Positions 6,590-16,800 are shown, counted from the first letter of the stretch. The stretch: 39,346 nucleotides of DNA from Desulfobacterales bacterium (GCA_015231595.1 JADGBH010000044.1:1-39346), one strand, 5' to 3'. Notes: a model not told the origin generated them from the letters alone. Numbers and translations: made by a program.

Positions 6590-7921
6590 ATGTTTGACAA
6601 TCTAAGTGACAGATTAAATTCAGTATTTAAAAAACTTCGAGGCCAAGGTAAACTAACTGAAAAGAACATTGAAGAAGGTTTAAAAGAAGTCAGAATTGCA
6701 CTTCTCGAAGCGGATGTTCATTATAAAGTTACAAAAAATTTTATTGCACAAATAAAAGAAAAAGCTCTTGGAAAGGAGGTGCTTTCAAGCCTTACTCCAG
6801 CTCAACAAGTTATAAAAATAGTTAATGAAGCTCTAGTAGAACTTATGGGATCAACCCATCAAGATCTAAGGCTTGGAGGAGAGAAACCAGTAGTATTAAT
6901 GCTGGTAGGATTACAAGGCTCAGGTAAAACAACAACTGCAGCAAAAATATCTTTGCTATTAAGAAAAAAAGGCAGAAAACCCTATATGGTTCCTGCTGAT
7001 GTATACCGACCTGCTGCTATAGAACAACTTAAAAAATTAGGTGATCAACTATCAATTCCTGTTTTTCCTTCCCAAGCTGATATGGGAGCAGTAAAAATTT
7101 GTAAAGATGCTTTCAATTTAGCTAAACAAGAAGGCCATGACACTTTAGTTATTGATACCGCCGGACGTCTTCATATTGATGAAGAATTAATGAATGAACT
7201 TAAGGTTATTAAGGATAAAGTTCATCCATCAGACATTCTTCTTGTTGCTGATGCAATGACAGGCCAAGATGCTGTAAACATTGCCCAGTCTTTTGATAAA
7301 GCTCTTGATATAGGCGGAGTAATATTAACTAAAATGGACAGTGATGCCCGTGGCGGTGCTGCTTTATCCATAAAAGCTATTACTGATAAACCCATTAAAT
7401 TTATTGGTGTTGGAGAAAAAATAAGTGATATTGAGCCATTTCATCCTGAAAGAATGGCTTCAAGAATACTTGGAATGGGCGATGTTCTTACTTTAATTGA
7501 AAAAGCCCAAGATTTAGTTGATGACAAAAAGGCTGCAGAACTTGAAAGAAAGATAAGAAAAAGCGAATTTACATTAGCTGATTTTAGGGATCAAATGAAA
7601 CAAGTAAGAAAAATGGGACCAATTGGTGATCTCATTAAAATGATTCCTGGAATTGGAAATAGTAAGCAAGTAAAAAATTTAAATGTTGATGAAAAAGAAT
7701 TCGTAAGAATTGAAGCAATAATTAATTCCATGACGCCTGATGAAAGGCGGAATTATTCTATAATTAATGGAAGCAGAAAAAAAAGAATAGCCACAGGAAG
7801 TGGCACATCTGTTCAAGATGTAAATAAATTGTTGAAAAATTATGACCAAGTTATTAAAATGCTCAAAAAAATAAATAAAGGTGGCTCAAAAGGTTTAGGC
7901 CGAGGAATGTTACCTTTTTAA
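6590..7921 (+). CDS. ffh: Signal recognition particle GTPase Ffh
   Basis: 443-residue SRP54 homologue that binds signal peptides and 4.5S RNA and docks with FtsY to deliver membrane proteins. An N-terminal helical bundle is followed by the G domain, with P-loop GLQGSGKTTT at 107-116, DTAGRLHID and TKMDSDARGG. A methionine-rich M domain (about 330-443) includes KMIPG, SMTPDERRN and the terminal GRGMLPF. It is the first gene of the conserved ribosome-maturation operon; rpsP begins 15 bases after its stop. Confidence 0.98.
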   Translation: MFDNLSDRLNSVFKKLRGQGKLTEKNIEEGLKEVRIALLEADVHYKVTKNFIAQIKEKALGKEVLSSLTPAQQVIKIVNEALVELMGSTHQDLRLGGEKPVVLMLVGLQGSGKTTTAAKISLLLRKKGRKPYMVPADVYRPAAIEQLKKLGDQLSIPVFPSQADMGAVKICKDAFNLAKQEGHDTLVIDTAGRLHIDEELMNELKVIKDKVHPSDILLVADAMTGQDAVNIAQSFDKALDIGGVILTKMDSDARGGAALSIKAITDKPIKFIGVGEKISDIEPFHPERMASRILGMGDVLTLIEKAQDLVDDKKAAELERKIRKSEFTLADFRDQMKQVRKMGPIGDLIKMIPGIGNSKQVKNLNVDEKEFVRIEAIINSMTPDERRNYSIINGSRKKRIATGSGTSVQDVNKLLKNYDQVIKMLKKINKGGSKGLGRGMLPF

Positions 7922-7936
7922 AGGGAGATTTGATTA

Positions 7937-8191
7937 ATGGCAGTAAAAATAAGATTGACAAGATTAGGTGCAAAAAAAAGACCATTTTATAGGTTGATTG
8001 CGGCTCATAATGAAGCTAAAAGAGATGGAAGATTTCTTGAAGTATTAGGGACTTATGATCCTATACGGGAGCCTGCACAAGTTAAACTCAAAGAAGATCG
8101 AATAAAGTATTGGATGGAGCAAGGAGCTACACCAACAGAAACAGTGAGAAATTTACTGAAAAAAAATAGTACCGTGCTTAATTCAAAATAA
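7937..8191 (+). CDS. rpsP: 30S ribosomal protein S16
   Basis: 84 residues beginning [20 protein letters not shown], the classical S16 start, with [15 protein letters not shown] downstream. AGGGAGA lies about 10 bases before the ATG. It is the second gene of the ffh operon, in the usual position before the KH-domain and rimM genes. Confidence 0.98.
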   Translation: MAVKIRLTRLGAKKRPFYRLIAAHNEAKRDGRFLEVLGTYDPIREPAQVKLKEDRIKYWMEQGATPTETVRNLLKKNSTVLNSK

Positions 8192-8250
8192 TTTTTTTTA
8201 TTTTAAGGTTTACCTTTAATTCTCAACAGCTAAAATAAGGAGATTGAGTT

Positions 8251-8481
8251 ATGAAAGATCTGATTAAATTTATCGCCCAAGCACTAGTAGATAATCCAGA
8301 CCAAGTAGAGGTTTCAGAGGTTGAAGGTAACCAGACCTCTGTATTGGAACTTAAGGTAGCCAAAGAGGATCTGGGGAAGGTTATTGGCAAGCAAGGTAGA
8401 ACTGCCAGAGCCATGAGAACAATTTTAAGTGCAGCTTCTGCAAAAGTTAAAAAGCGTACAGTTCTTGAAATTATTGAATAA
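8251..8481 (+). CDS. khpA: KH-domain RNA-binding protein (KhpA type)
   Basis: 76-residue single KH domain. The RNA-contacting loop is visible as [19 protein letters not shown]. Small proteins of this type (formerly YlqC) bind RNA and sit between rpsP and rimM in many bacteria. AAGGAGA lies eight bases before the ATG. The stop is 3 bases before the rimM start, so translation is probably coupled. Confidence 0.93.
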   Translation: MKDLIKFIAQALVDNPDQVEVSEVEGNQTSVLELKVAKEDLGKVIGKQGRTARAMRTILSAASAKVKKRTVLEIIE

Positions 8482-8484
8482 CAC

Positions 8485-8994
8485 ATGGAGAAAAATGCTT
8501 TTCTCCTAATGGGAAAAATTGTTGGGGTCCATGGGATAAAAGGAATCATTAAAATTTTATCCCATGCTGATTCCTTTTCTTTTTTCTGCCCTGGCAGATA
8601 TATATTTTTAAAAAGCCAAAAGGGAGATTTTTCTACCTATAAAATAGAATGGAGTAAACCCCATAAAAAAATTGTGCTTGCATCATTTAAGGGGATAGAT
8701 ACCTGTGAAAAAGCAGCAGAATTTATTGGGACAGAAATATTTATTGATAAAAATGAACTCCCATATCTTGAAGAAGGAGTTTATTATTGGTTCGAAATTA
8801 TAGGGCTTTCTGTTTATTCTGTTTTAAATGAATATATTGGAATAATTGAATCCATAATTCCTGCTGGTAGTAATGATGTTTATGTTGTCAAGAATAAAGA
8901 AAAAGAAATCTTACTTCCTGCTATCGAGAGTGTAATTAAAGATATCAATATATCAAAAAAAACAATGATTGTAGATATTCCTGAAGGCTTATAA
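8485..8994 (+). CDS. rimM: Ribosome maturation factor RimM
   Basis: 169 residues. The N-terminal beta barrel begins LMGKIVGVHGIKGIIKI, and the C-terminal PRC-type barrel carries YYWFEIIGLSVYS and DVYVVKN...EILLPAI. It binds S19 and assists assembly of the 30S head. There is no strong Shine-Dalgarno sequence, which fits coupling to the KH gene ending just upstream. Confidence 0.95.
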   Translation: MEKNAFLLMGKIVGVHGIKGIIKILSHADSFSFFCPGRYIFLKSQKGDFSTYKIEWSKPHKKIVLASFKGIDTCEKAAEFIGTEIFIDKNELPYLEEGVYYWFEIIGLSVYSVLNEYIGIIESIIPAGSNDVYVVKNKEKEILLPAIESVIKDINISKKTMIVDIPEGL

Positions 8995-9018
8995 TTTTTT
9001 TTTAATTTTGGTTTTTTA

Positions 9019-9807
9019 ATGAAATTCTTTGTTATTACTATTTTTCCAGATATATTCAATAGTTTTTGGGAACATGGCATCATACGAAAAGCAATCGAAG
9101 AAGGAATTATTTCCTATGAAGCCGTTGATATACGAAATTTTGCAGAAGGAAAACATCATGTAACTGATGATAGGCCTTTTGGAGGTGGGTGCGGAATGGT
9201 AATGAAACCTGAGCCCATAACCAAAGCTATTCGAGCAGTTCAAGAAAAAGCTTCCAACTCAAAAATAGTTTTTCTTTCCCCAAAGGGAAAAAAATTTAAT
9301 CAGAATATTGCAAAAGAATTATCTTTGAATGAAAACTTAATTTTTATATGCGGCCGATATGAAGGTATAGATGAAAGGGTTTATACTAAATTTGATGGAA
9401 TTGATGTTTCAATAGGAGATTATGTTTTAAGCGGTGGCGAAGTCGCAGCTATGGTAATTATTGATTCAATAGCAAGGCTTATCCCTGGAGCTTTAGGGTG
9501 CAGTGAATCTGCTAATCAAGATTCCTTTTCTGATTACTTAATGGAGTATCCACATTATACAAGGCCGAGAATATTTGAAGGAGAAGATGTTCCAGAAATT
9601 TTATTGTCTGGAAATCACGAAAAAATAGAAAAATGGAGATATGAAGCGTCTTTAATGCATACTTTGCTTAAAAGGCCAGATTTACTTGAAAATAAAAAAT
9701 TAAACTTATGGGAAATGGAAATTTTAGAAAAATGGTGCAAGGAGATTGATAGAATCATTCAAGCCCAATCTTTACATAGCTCTAATTCATTATCCAGTTG
9801 TGAATAA
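9019..9807 (+). CDS. trmD: tRNA (guanine-N1)-methyltransferase TrmD
   Basis: 262-residue SPOUT enzyme that makes m1G37 in tRNA using SAM. Signature stretches are FVITIFPDIF at the start, DDRPFGGGCGMVMKPEP, the trefoil-knot ICGRYEGIDERV and SIGDYVLSGGE, and the C-terminal YPHYTRP. Its last 62 bases overlap the next methyltransferase reading frame. Confidence 0.97.
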   Translation: MKFFVITIFPDIFNSFWEHGIIRKAIEEGIISYEAVDIRNFAEGKHHVTDDRPFGGGCGMVMKPEPITKAIRAVQEKASNSKIVFLSPKGKKFNQNIAKELSLNENLIFICGRYEGIDERVYTKFDGIDVSIGDYVLSGGEVAAMVIIDSIARLIPGALGCSESANQDSFSDYLMEYPHYTRPRIFEGEDVPEILLSGNHEKIEKWRYEASLMHTLLKRPDLLENKKLNLWEMEILEKWCKEIDRIIQAQSLHSSNSLSSCE

Positions 9808-10312
9808 AAATGGAGAAACTATTATTTCAGCCATTACAAACCTTGACATTCATGATATTTCAAGGGCTGCAATGACTTATGGAGTAAAAAGTTTTTATGT
9901 AGTAACTCCGCTTTTGGATCAGCAAGAATTAGCAAAAAAAATTATAGATCATTGGCAATCCGGTTTTGGAGCGCAATATAATCCAATTCGCAAACAAGCA
10001 TTATCTTTAGTAAAAATTGAAAGCTCTTTAGATGAAGTCATTAACAGTATTGCTGAAAATGAAAAAGAAATTCCATCTACTATAGTAACCTGTGCAAAGG
10101 AAAAAACAAAAAACATAGGGTATAAAGATATGCGAAAAATGCTCGAAAACGGAAAACCGCATCTCCTCCTTTTTGGCACAGGATGGGGATTGTCTGAAGA
10201 TTTTTTCAACAATGCTAATTATGTATTAGAACCTATAAAAGGAAATACAGAGTATAATCATCTGTCTGTTCGTTCAGCAGCAGCAATAATTTTTGATAGA
10301 CTTATGTTTTAA
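9746..10312 (+). CDS. SPOUT-type RNA methyltransferase (PF09936 RNA_Me_trans type)
   Basis: 188 residues. The N-terminus reads [16 protein letters not shown], followed by [12 protein letters not shown]. The C-terminal knot has [10 protein letters not shown] and [24 protein letters not shown]. This is the small methyltransferase found between trmD and rplS in several delta-proteobacteria and Thermotogae-like lineages. The RNA substrate is not known from sequence. The start is uncertain: TTG 9746 is the only plausible initiation codon in frame, but it touches the AAGGAG at 9739-9744, so initiation may depend on coupling with trmD, which it overlaps by 62 bases. Confidence 0.9.
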   Translation: MIESFKPNLYIALIHYPVVNKNGETIISAITNLDIHDISRAAMTYGVKSFYVVTPLLDQQELAKKIIDHWQSGFGAQYNPIRKQALSLVKIESSLDEVINSIAENEKEIPSTIVTCAKEKTKNIGYKDMRKMLENGKPHLLLFGTGWGLSEDFFNNANYVLEPIKGNTEYNHLSVRSAAAIIFDRLMF

Positions 10313-10340
10313 CAACATTATTTTTTTTAGGAGTTTTAAA

Positions 10341-10694
10341 ATGGATATTTTAAGAAAAATCACAAGCGATCATATGAGGCTTGATCTGCCTAAGTTTAAG
10401 CCCGGTGATACTGTAAAAGTTCACGTCAAAATAAAAGAAGGTGAAAAAGAAAGAATCCAGATGTTTCAAGGAGTAGTTCTAAGTAAAAGGCGCGGCTCAA
10501 CAAATGCGACTTTCATAGTTAGAAAAATATCTTACGGAGGCATAGGGGTTGAGCGTATATTTCCTCTCCATTCACCGTCAATAGATAAAATTGAAATCAT
10601 TACTAAAGGTAAGGTACGTAGAGCAAAGATTTATTATCTTAGAAACCTTACAGAAAAAGCAGCAAGAATGAAAATAAGAGGACCTTTAAAGTAA
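10341..10694 (+). CDS. rplS: 50S ribosomal protein L19
   Basis: 117 residues starting [12 protein letters not shown], chosen because TAGGAG lies about 7 bases upstream; the longer open frame from 10293 overlaps the previous gene. Family motifs are [25 protein letters not shown] and the C-terminal [11 protein letters not shown]. It is followed by a strong terminator hairpin. Confidence 0.98.
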   Translation: MDILRKITSDHMRLDLPKFKPGDTVKVHVKIKEGEKERIQMFQGVVLSKRRGSTNATFIVRKISYGGIGVERIFPLHSPSIDKIEIITKGKVRRAKIYYLRNLTEKAARMKIRGPLK

Positions 10695-10705
10695 AAATGC
10701 ATAGT

Positions 10706-10737
10706 AAAAAGTGAAAAGTATTTGCTTTTCACTTTTT
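10706..10737 (+). terminator. Rho-independent terminator after rplS
   Basis: AAAAAGTGAAAAG (10706-10718) pairs perfectly over 13 bp with CTTTTCACTTTTT (10725-10737), with a six-base loop and a T run at the end. It would end most transcription before rnhB. Confidence 0.85.
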
Positions 10738-10754
10738 TTTAACTTTAAAAATTC

Positions 10755-10914
10755 GGCATCCTTCAATTTTAGTTAACACTTTTTAATTCTGGATTCCCGC
10801 CTTCGCGGGAATGACGTGGCTGCTGTATCGTCATTCCCGCGAAGGCGGGAATCCAGTTTAAATATCGTTTTTTAAAAAAGTGTTAACTACTTTTAATACA
10901 ATATGAAGGATGCC
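10755..10914. mobile_element. 160-bp MITE with GC palindrome core and 8-bp target duplication
   Basis: The ends GGCATCCTTCA (10755-10765) and TGAAGGATGCC (10904-10914) are perfect inverted repeats. Inward, AGTTAACACTTTTT and its complement form a second paired segment. AAAAATTC directly repeats at 10747-10754 and 10915-10922, marking an 8-bp target duplication. The centre is the same CTGGATTCCCGCC / GGCGGGAATCCAG core seen at 836-902. It has no open frame. The element lies between the rplS terminator and rnhB, and its right end supplies an ATG in frame with rnhB. Confidence 0.88.
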
Positions 10915-10942
10915 AAAAATTCCATATAAAATAATTCCCATA

Positions 10943-11545
10943 ATGTGGACTTACGAAAAAAAAGCAATAGAAAAAGGTTTTTTGATTATTGCAGGCGTAG
11001 ATGAAGCAGGAAGAGGTCCTTTAGCAGGTCCAGTTGTTTCAGCATCTGTGATTCTTTCTACAAGCTTTAATTCCGAAGGAATTAAAGATTCTAAGCAATT
11101 AAGTCCCAAAAAAAGAGAATATTTTTATAATTATATTTTTGATCATGCAATAAGTATCGGAGTAGGAATTGTAGGTCCTGAAGATATTGATAGGATAAAT
11201 ATTCTTCAAGCTGCCCTTTTATCTATGGCTATTGCAGTAAAAAAATTATCTCCTGCCCCTGAAATTATTTTAATAGATGGACAATTTCCGATTCCTCTGT
11301 CGCAACAATTTCACCAACAACCAATCATAAAAGGCGATACAAAAAGCGTATCGATTGCTTCTGCATCTATTATTGCGAAAGTTACACGAGACCGTATTAT
11401 GAATGAATATTCTAATATGTATCCTCAATTCGGATTTTCTCATAATAAAGGATACCCAACAAAATCCCATAGAGAAGCGATTCAAAATTTTGGATGTTGC
11501 CCCATTCATCGAAAAACATTCAGAGGCGTAAAGGAATATATCTGA
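10943..11545 (+). CDS. rnhB: Ribonuclease HII
   Basis: About 200 residues. It removes RNA from RNA:DNA hybrids and excises misincorporated ribonucleotides. AGVDEAGRGPLAGP carries the first acidic active-site residues, DSKQLS follows, and KGDTKSVSIASASIIAKVTRD is the family's central motif. The start at 10943 (MWTYEKK) places AGVDE at residue 17, as expected. The in-frame ATG at 10910 lies inside the inserted MITE, so it would only be a fortuitous extension of 11 residues. Neither start has a clear Shine-Dalgarno sequence at normal spacing. Confidence 0.94.
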   Translation: MWTYEKKAIEKGFLIIAGVDEAGRGPLAGPVVSASVILSTSFNSEGIKDSKQLSPKKREYFYNYIFDHAISIGVGIVGPEDIDRINILQAALLSMAIAVKKLSPAPEIILIDGQFPIPLSQQFHQQPIIKGDTKSVSIASASIIAKVTRDRIMNEYSNMYPQFGFSHNKGYPTKSHREAIQNFGCCPIHRKTFRGVKEYI

Positions 11546-11645
11546 TTAACTTGATTGCAATTCTATAAAAAAAGCATAAGAATTTAACCTTAATTTATGC
11601 TATAAGACCATTACAAATAATTTAATTTTTAAGGAGAATTTGCTT

Positions 11646-12422
11646 ATGAAAACTAACATTACAATTTTATCTTTGCTATTAGCTATTTTGCTTTGCATTC
11701 CAGTAACCAGCTATTCATTGCCGTTAATAGATATTGAAGCTGCAATTGGAGGTCAATACCAATCTTTTCAAGGAGATATAGCCAATAATGGAGAATCCAT
11801 AGATATTGAAAATGATTTGAAATATGATGATAAAATGTTTTTAACGGCAAGAGCTAAAATAGGATTGCCTCTTTTTATACCGAATGTTTACGTTATAGCT
11901 CTTCCCATGAAATTTGATGGAGAAGGCTTAAAAAACATTAATTTTCAATTCGGAGATACCAATTTTACTGGAGGAGAAAGTTTTTATTCAGAATTAAATA
12001 TAAATGTTTATGATGTCGCATTGTTTTATGAGCTTCCTTTAATAAAGCTTGCTACCCTTGGAATAATAAAAATCGAAGCTGGCTTAAACGCGAGAATTAT
12101 GGAAGCTGATGCCAAAATCGATCAGGTAGAGTTCTTTTCTGAACTGTCAGAATCAAAAAAAATTACAGCTGCTTTTCCTATGCTTTATCTTTATGCTAAA
12201 GTTCATCCTATTGAAATGTTTGCTGTTGAAGCAGAAGCAAGGGGCGTTTCTTATTCCGGCAATAGTATGTACAGTCTTATAGGCCGTGTTAAATTAAAAT
12301 TTTTTGGACCAATTTTTGCCGCTGGAGGCCTAAGATATGAAACCATTGATATTGATAGAGACGATTTTAAAATGAAAACAAGCTTTATAGGCCCTTTTAT
12401 TGAAGCTGGATTTGAATTTTAG
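11646..12422 (+). CDS. Outer-membrane beta-barrel protein (TIGR04219-like)
   Basis: 258 residues with a Sec signal peptide (MKTNITILSLLLAILLCIPV...SYS) followed by alternating hydrophobic/polar strands typical of a small outer-membrane barrel, ending in an aromatic (GFEF). The ATG at 11646 is preferred over the TTG at 11640 because AAGGAGAA ends about 8 bases upstream. The family is a guess from overall appearance; the function is unknown. The sbcD start lies only 11 bases after its stop, so the two are probably cotranscribed. Confidence 0.7.
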   Translation: MKTNITILSLLLAILLCIPVTSYSLPLIDIEAAIGGQYQSFQGDIANNGESIDIENDLKYDDKMFLTARAKIGLPLFIPNVYVIALPMKFDGEGLKNINFQFGDTNFTGGESFYSELNINVYDVALFYELPLIKLATLGIIKIEAGLNARIMEADAKIDQVEFFSELSESKKITAAFPMLYLYAKVHPIEMFAVEAEARGVSYSGNSMYSLIGRVKLKFFGPIFAAGGLRYETIDIDRDDFKMKTSFIGPFIEAGFEF

Positions 12423-12433
12423 GAAATAATTTT

Positions 12434-13654
12434 ATGAAACTTCTGCATACTTCAGACTGGCATCTTGGGCAAAGGCTTATTTCAAAAGATAGAAAAAATG
12501 AGCATGAATGTTTCTTAAAATGGATTTCTGATTACATAAGTCAAAACCCAATTGATGCTCTGATAATTGCAGGAGATATATTCGATTCATGTAATCCGCC
12601 TAATTACGCCTTTGAGCTTTATTATAATTTTCTTGGCTCAATATTTAAAACATCTCCGAATACAACTGTTGTTGTAATCGGAGGTAATCATGATTCTCCC
12701 TCCAGTCTTGAAGCCCCAAAGCAGCTTCTTAAATTATTCAATATTCATGTTACAGGTGGGATAAGTTCCAATATTGAAGATGATATAATAATGGTAAAAT
12801 CCAAAAATGACGAGCTTTTAGGAATTATTTGCGCTGTGCCTTATTTGAGAGAAAGGGATATAATTGCTCCAGTCCTCGGAGAGTCATACGAAATAAAAAA
12901 TGAAGTTCTTATAGATGCTATCAAAAAGCATTATGAAGAAATCAAAAATAAGGCAATAGAGCTTAAAAATTCTATTTCATCAAAAAAAATCCCAATGATT
13001 GCAACTGGTCATCTTTTCACTAAAGGAGGTTCTGTATCAGACGGCATACGGGATATTTACGTCGGTTCCATAGGACATATAGATTCGTCTATATTTCCGT
13101 CTGAATTTGATTATTTAGCATTAGGTCATCTCCATAAGCCTCAAAAAACAGGAAATAACGGAAAAATAAGATATTCAGGCTCTCCTATCCCTCTTAGTTT
13201 CGGAGAATCTAAAACACCTAAACAAATAATTAAAATTGATTTTGATAATGATGCATCAACTCCTAATATAGATAAAATAGATATTCCGGAATTTCAAAAA
13301 TTAAAAATTATAAAAGGGAATTTTGAAGAAATAGAAAATGAGCTTAAATCAATTAATAAAGGCGACAATATCTGGATAGAAGTTCATGCAAACATAAACG
13401 GCAGAATAAATGAGCTAAGAAGCATGATAGGAGAATACGAAAAACAGCTTGATATTGAAGTGCTTGCTATAAAAAATATAAACCCACAAAGTTCAAGACT
13501 TGAAGGCTCTGATAAAATACAAACCCTCCACCAAATAACCTCCATAGAAGTTTTTAAAAGAAAACTCGATAGCTATGCTGATTTTACAGACAATGAAAAA
13601 AATGAACTCATGGATGCTTATAAAGAAATTGTGGCAGAAATAGAAAATTCATGA
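12434..13654 (+). CDS. sbcD: Exonuclease SbcD (Mre11-like nuclease subunit)
   Basis: 406-residue calcineurin-like phosphoesterase. Metal-binding motifs are LHTSDWHLGQ (D8, H10), AGDIFD (D48), GGNHDSPSS (83-91), ATGHLF and ALGHLHKPQ. With SbcC it forms the SbcCD complex that opens DNA hairpins and trims protein-blocked ends. That role is notable in a segment so rich in palindromes. sbcC follows after a 161-bp gap containing a dispersed repeat, which is wider than usual for this pair. Confidence 0.96.
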   Translation: MKLLHTSDWHLGQRLISKDRKNEHECFLKWISDYISQNPIDALIIAGDIFDSCNPPNYAFELYYNFLGSIFKTSPNTTVVVIGGNHDSPSSLEAPKQLLKLFNIHVTGGISSNIEDDIIMVKSKNDELLGIICAVPYLRERDIIAPVLGESYEIKNEVLIDAIKKHYEEIKNKAIELKNSISSKKIPMIATGHLFTKGGSVSDGIRDIYVGSIGHIDSSIFPSEFDYLALGHLHKPQKTGNNGKIRYSGSPIPLSFGESKTPKQIIKIDFDNDASTPNIDKIDIPEFQKLKIIKGNFEEIENELKSINKGDNIWIEVHANINGRINELRSMIGEYEKQLDIEVLAIKNINPQSSRLEGSDKIQTLHQITSIEVFKRKLDSYADFTDNEKNELMDAYKEIVAEIENS

Positions 13655-13708
13655 TTATTACATCATCCAACTTATTAATTTTTTCATTAAATATCTCCTT
13701 TAAAAAAA

Positions 13709-13779
13709 ATGACATATCATTATTGATTTTTGATATCAAAATATGAATTAGCCTTTAATTTTAGCCTTAATCAACTGAA
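13709..13779. repeat. AT-rich dispersed repeat with TTTTAGCCTTA motif, copy 2
   Basis: AATGACATATCATTATTGAT leads to TTTTAGCCTTA at 13759-13769 and then CAACTGAA. It aligns with 4929-4999. It fills the sbcD-sbcC gap, so it may separate the two genes transcriptionally or carry an sbcC promoter. Confidence 0.55.
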
Positions 13780-13815
13780 CCATGTATCATTTATAACAGA
13801 TAAAAAAGGGGACTT

Positions 13816-16800
13816 ATGAAAATAACACAACTTTGGGGAAAAAATTTAAATTCCCTTAAGGGCGAGTTTAATATTAATTTTGACGAATTATCACAAACAG
13901 GTATTTTTGCGATAACTGGACATACCGGGGCTGGTAAAACAACGATTTTAGATGCTATTTGCGTAGCTTTGTATGGAAAAACGCCACGACTTAAGGAAGG
14001 TATTGAAATATCCGAATTAATGACTCAGCATACTACAGATTGCTATGCAAAAGTTGAGTTTCAATTGAAAAACAAAAAATACCAAAGCGAATGGTCTTTA
14101 AAAAGGTCAAGGGGAAAAGTTGATGGAAAAATTCAGCCGCCAACAATGAAACTTTTTGATGTTTCTGAAAATAGAATTATAGAAGAACGTAAACAAGAAG
14201 CGGCTAAAAAAATAGTTAATATTACAGGCCTTGAATATGGAAGCTTTACTAAATCTATTCTTCTTGCCCAAGGCGATTTTGCTGCTTTTCTTAAAGCCGA
14301 CAAAAATATTAGAGCAGAACTACTCGAAAAAATGACCGGAACAGAAATATATAGGCTAATTTCTGAAAAAGTATATCAAAGGGCAAAAAAAGAAGAACAA
14401 AATCTTAGTAATCTTGAAATCGCTAAACAAAGCATAAAAACCTTGTCAGAAGAAGAATTTGTTGAAATTCAAAATAAAAAGCAAACAATTCAAAATGATT
14501 TGCAGACGATTAATGAAACCTTAAAACAAATTGAATCAAATAAACAATGGCTTCAATCCGTTGAAAAACTTGAGCAAACTATAATCGTAAATGAGGATGA
14601 AATAAATCGGATTTTTGGAGAAATTAAAAAAAATGAAGAGCTTTTTATAAAATTAAAAAAAGCTGAAATATCGACTCCAATGAAAGGCGAATTTGAATCG
14701 ATTTTAAATGAAAGAAAAAGCCTTAACCGCTTAAAAAATGAAATTTCAAATCTCCATATATTAATTGCAGAGCTTACGAAAAAAGATGACAATACATCGA
14801 TTTTAAAAGAAGATGCCGAAAAAAAACATAAAGAATTTATAAGATATAAAGAACATAAAGAATCTCTTATCGTAGACGCCGAAAAAAAAGATACACAAAT
14901 AATTGAAAAACAAAAAGTTTTATCTGAAAATACTAAAAGCCTAAAAAAACTAAAAATCGATCTTTCGGCTATAGTTGCCCAAGTCAAAGCCCTTAGCATG
15001 GAAAAAACCTCAATAAAAGAAGAAATAAAAAAATGCATTGAATATAAAGAAAAAAATTCTATAGACGAAAATCTTATTGTAGATTTACCTCTTATTTCGG
15101 AAAGGCTAAAAGAACTTTCAAAAAAATACTCCGATAAAAATACAAAATTAAATGAAATTAATTTAATAGAAAAAAATATAAAAAATTTTGAAAACGTTTT
15201 AGACGCTGAATCTAAAAATTTAGAACAAATTAATAAAACATTAGAAATTAAATATCGTGAAAAAAATAATGAAGATATTAAATTAAAAAAGCTATTGTCC
15301 GACAAAACTATTCAAGAATGGGAAGATAACGTAAGTTTATGCTTTCAAAAAAAGAATAATATTGAAAAAGCAATGGAGCTTGTTATCGGAATAAAGAAAT
15401 CTATAAAAAAAATTGAAACTAATGAAAAAGACTATAAAACTACTTTAAGCCAATTAGAAGAAAAGAAAAAGCAAGATAATGAATTAAGCTGTAGAATGAA
15501 GGAAGAAGAAGAAATTCTTAATCAGCTTGAAGAAAAAAGAACCCTTGAACTTTTAGCGTCAAAATATAAGGAAGACAGAAATATACTTAGGGAAGGAAGC
15601 CCATGCCCTTTATGCGGCGCTATTTCCCATCCTTGGGCAGAAAAAATTATAGAAAATCTTACAGATAGCCAAAAAGCGTTAAGCACTCAAAAGAAAAAGC
15701 TCGATAATTTAAAAAAACAACTCGATTCCATAAATAAAAACATTGTTGAGCTTACATCATCTGAAAATCATCTTAAAACATTATTATATGAAGAAAAAAA
15801 TAATCTTTTAAATGTAAAAACAAAATTAGATGAAGTTCTAAAACAAGCCGTACTCACTTCTGACGATGAAAACATAATAAAACAGGATTATGATAAAAAT
15901 AATATCGAACTTGAAGGCAGTCAAAAAATAATATCGGATATAAAATCAGTAAAAAATTTAATAGAGGCTTTAAATACTGATATCTCTAAAATTGAAAAGA
16001 AAAAAAATGAGTTAAATCTATCTATACAAGATACTCGATCAAAAAAAGAAAACTTTTCGGCAAATTTAGAGAAAGTAAAAAAAGAATATGAATTATTTAT
16101 TTTAGAGGCGGAACATCTTGAAAAAAATATATATGAACAGGTTTCAAAATACGGAGAAATCTTCCAGAAAAACCAAATTTCACTAAACCTTGAAAAGAAT
16201 TTAAAAAAACGAAAAACAGAATTTGAAAATACTGCAAACAGACTTAAAACCCTTGATATAAAGCTTACGCCAATTATCCAAAAATTAAGCGGCAACAAAG
16301 GAAATTTAAAATCATCAGCTAGAGCAAAGGCTAAAATAATAAAAGATTTAAAGGAATCAAAATTTGAATTAGAAGCTCTTAAAAATGAAAGATTTGTAAT
16401 TTTAGGGGATGAAAATACTGTTAAACTAAAAAATGATTTAAAATCAAAACAAGCTGAGTTAGATCTTAATATTGGAAAACTTTTGGAAGAATCCGTAAAA
16501 ATTAAATTGGATTTAAACTCTAACAAGCAAGTATTAAGTCAAAAACAGAATGATTATAAATCTATAGAGGAGAATGAAAATAACGCAAGTCGAAATTTTT
16601 TGGAAAAATTGCTAAAACTTGGATTTAAGGATGAAACCGACTTTTTGAATTCTTTTCTCAGCGATGAAGAAATGGAACGTATAAAAAAGATTGAAGAAGA
16701 CTTAAAAAAACGTAAATCTGAAACAGAAACAAGACTTAATGATGCAAAAGAATCTTTAAAAGAAAAGATGATATCTCCTCAAACCGCAGAAAAGCTATCC

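Noticed and set aside
8223..8549. Minus-strand open frame over khpA and the rimM start
   Set aside because: Shadow of two well-supported plus-strand genes.
9746..9807. Frameshift suspected between trmD and the SPOUT methyltransferase because of the overlap
   Set aside because: Both proteins are complete in their own frames; a 62-base overlap with a TTG start is unusual but needs no error.
14553..16526. Long minus-strand open frames inside sbcC (14553-15305 and 15921-16526)
   Set aside because: They are antisense to the Lys/Glu-rich coiled coils; the predicted proteins are Phe/Ser-rich low-complexity sequences without ribosome-binding sites, as expected for the complement of AAA/GAA codons.
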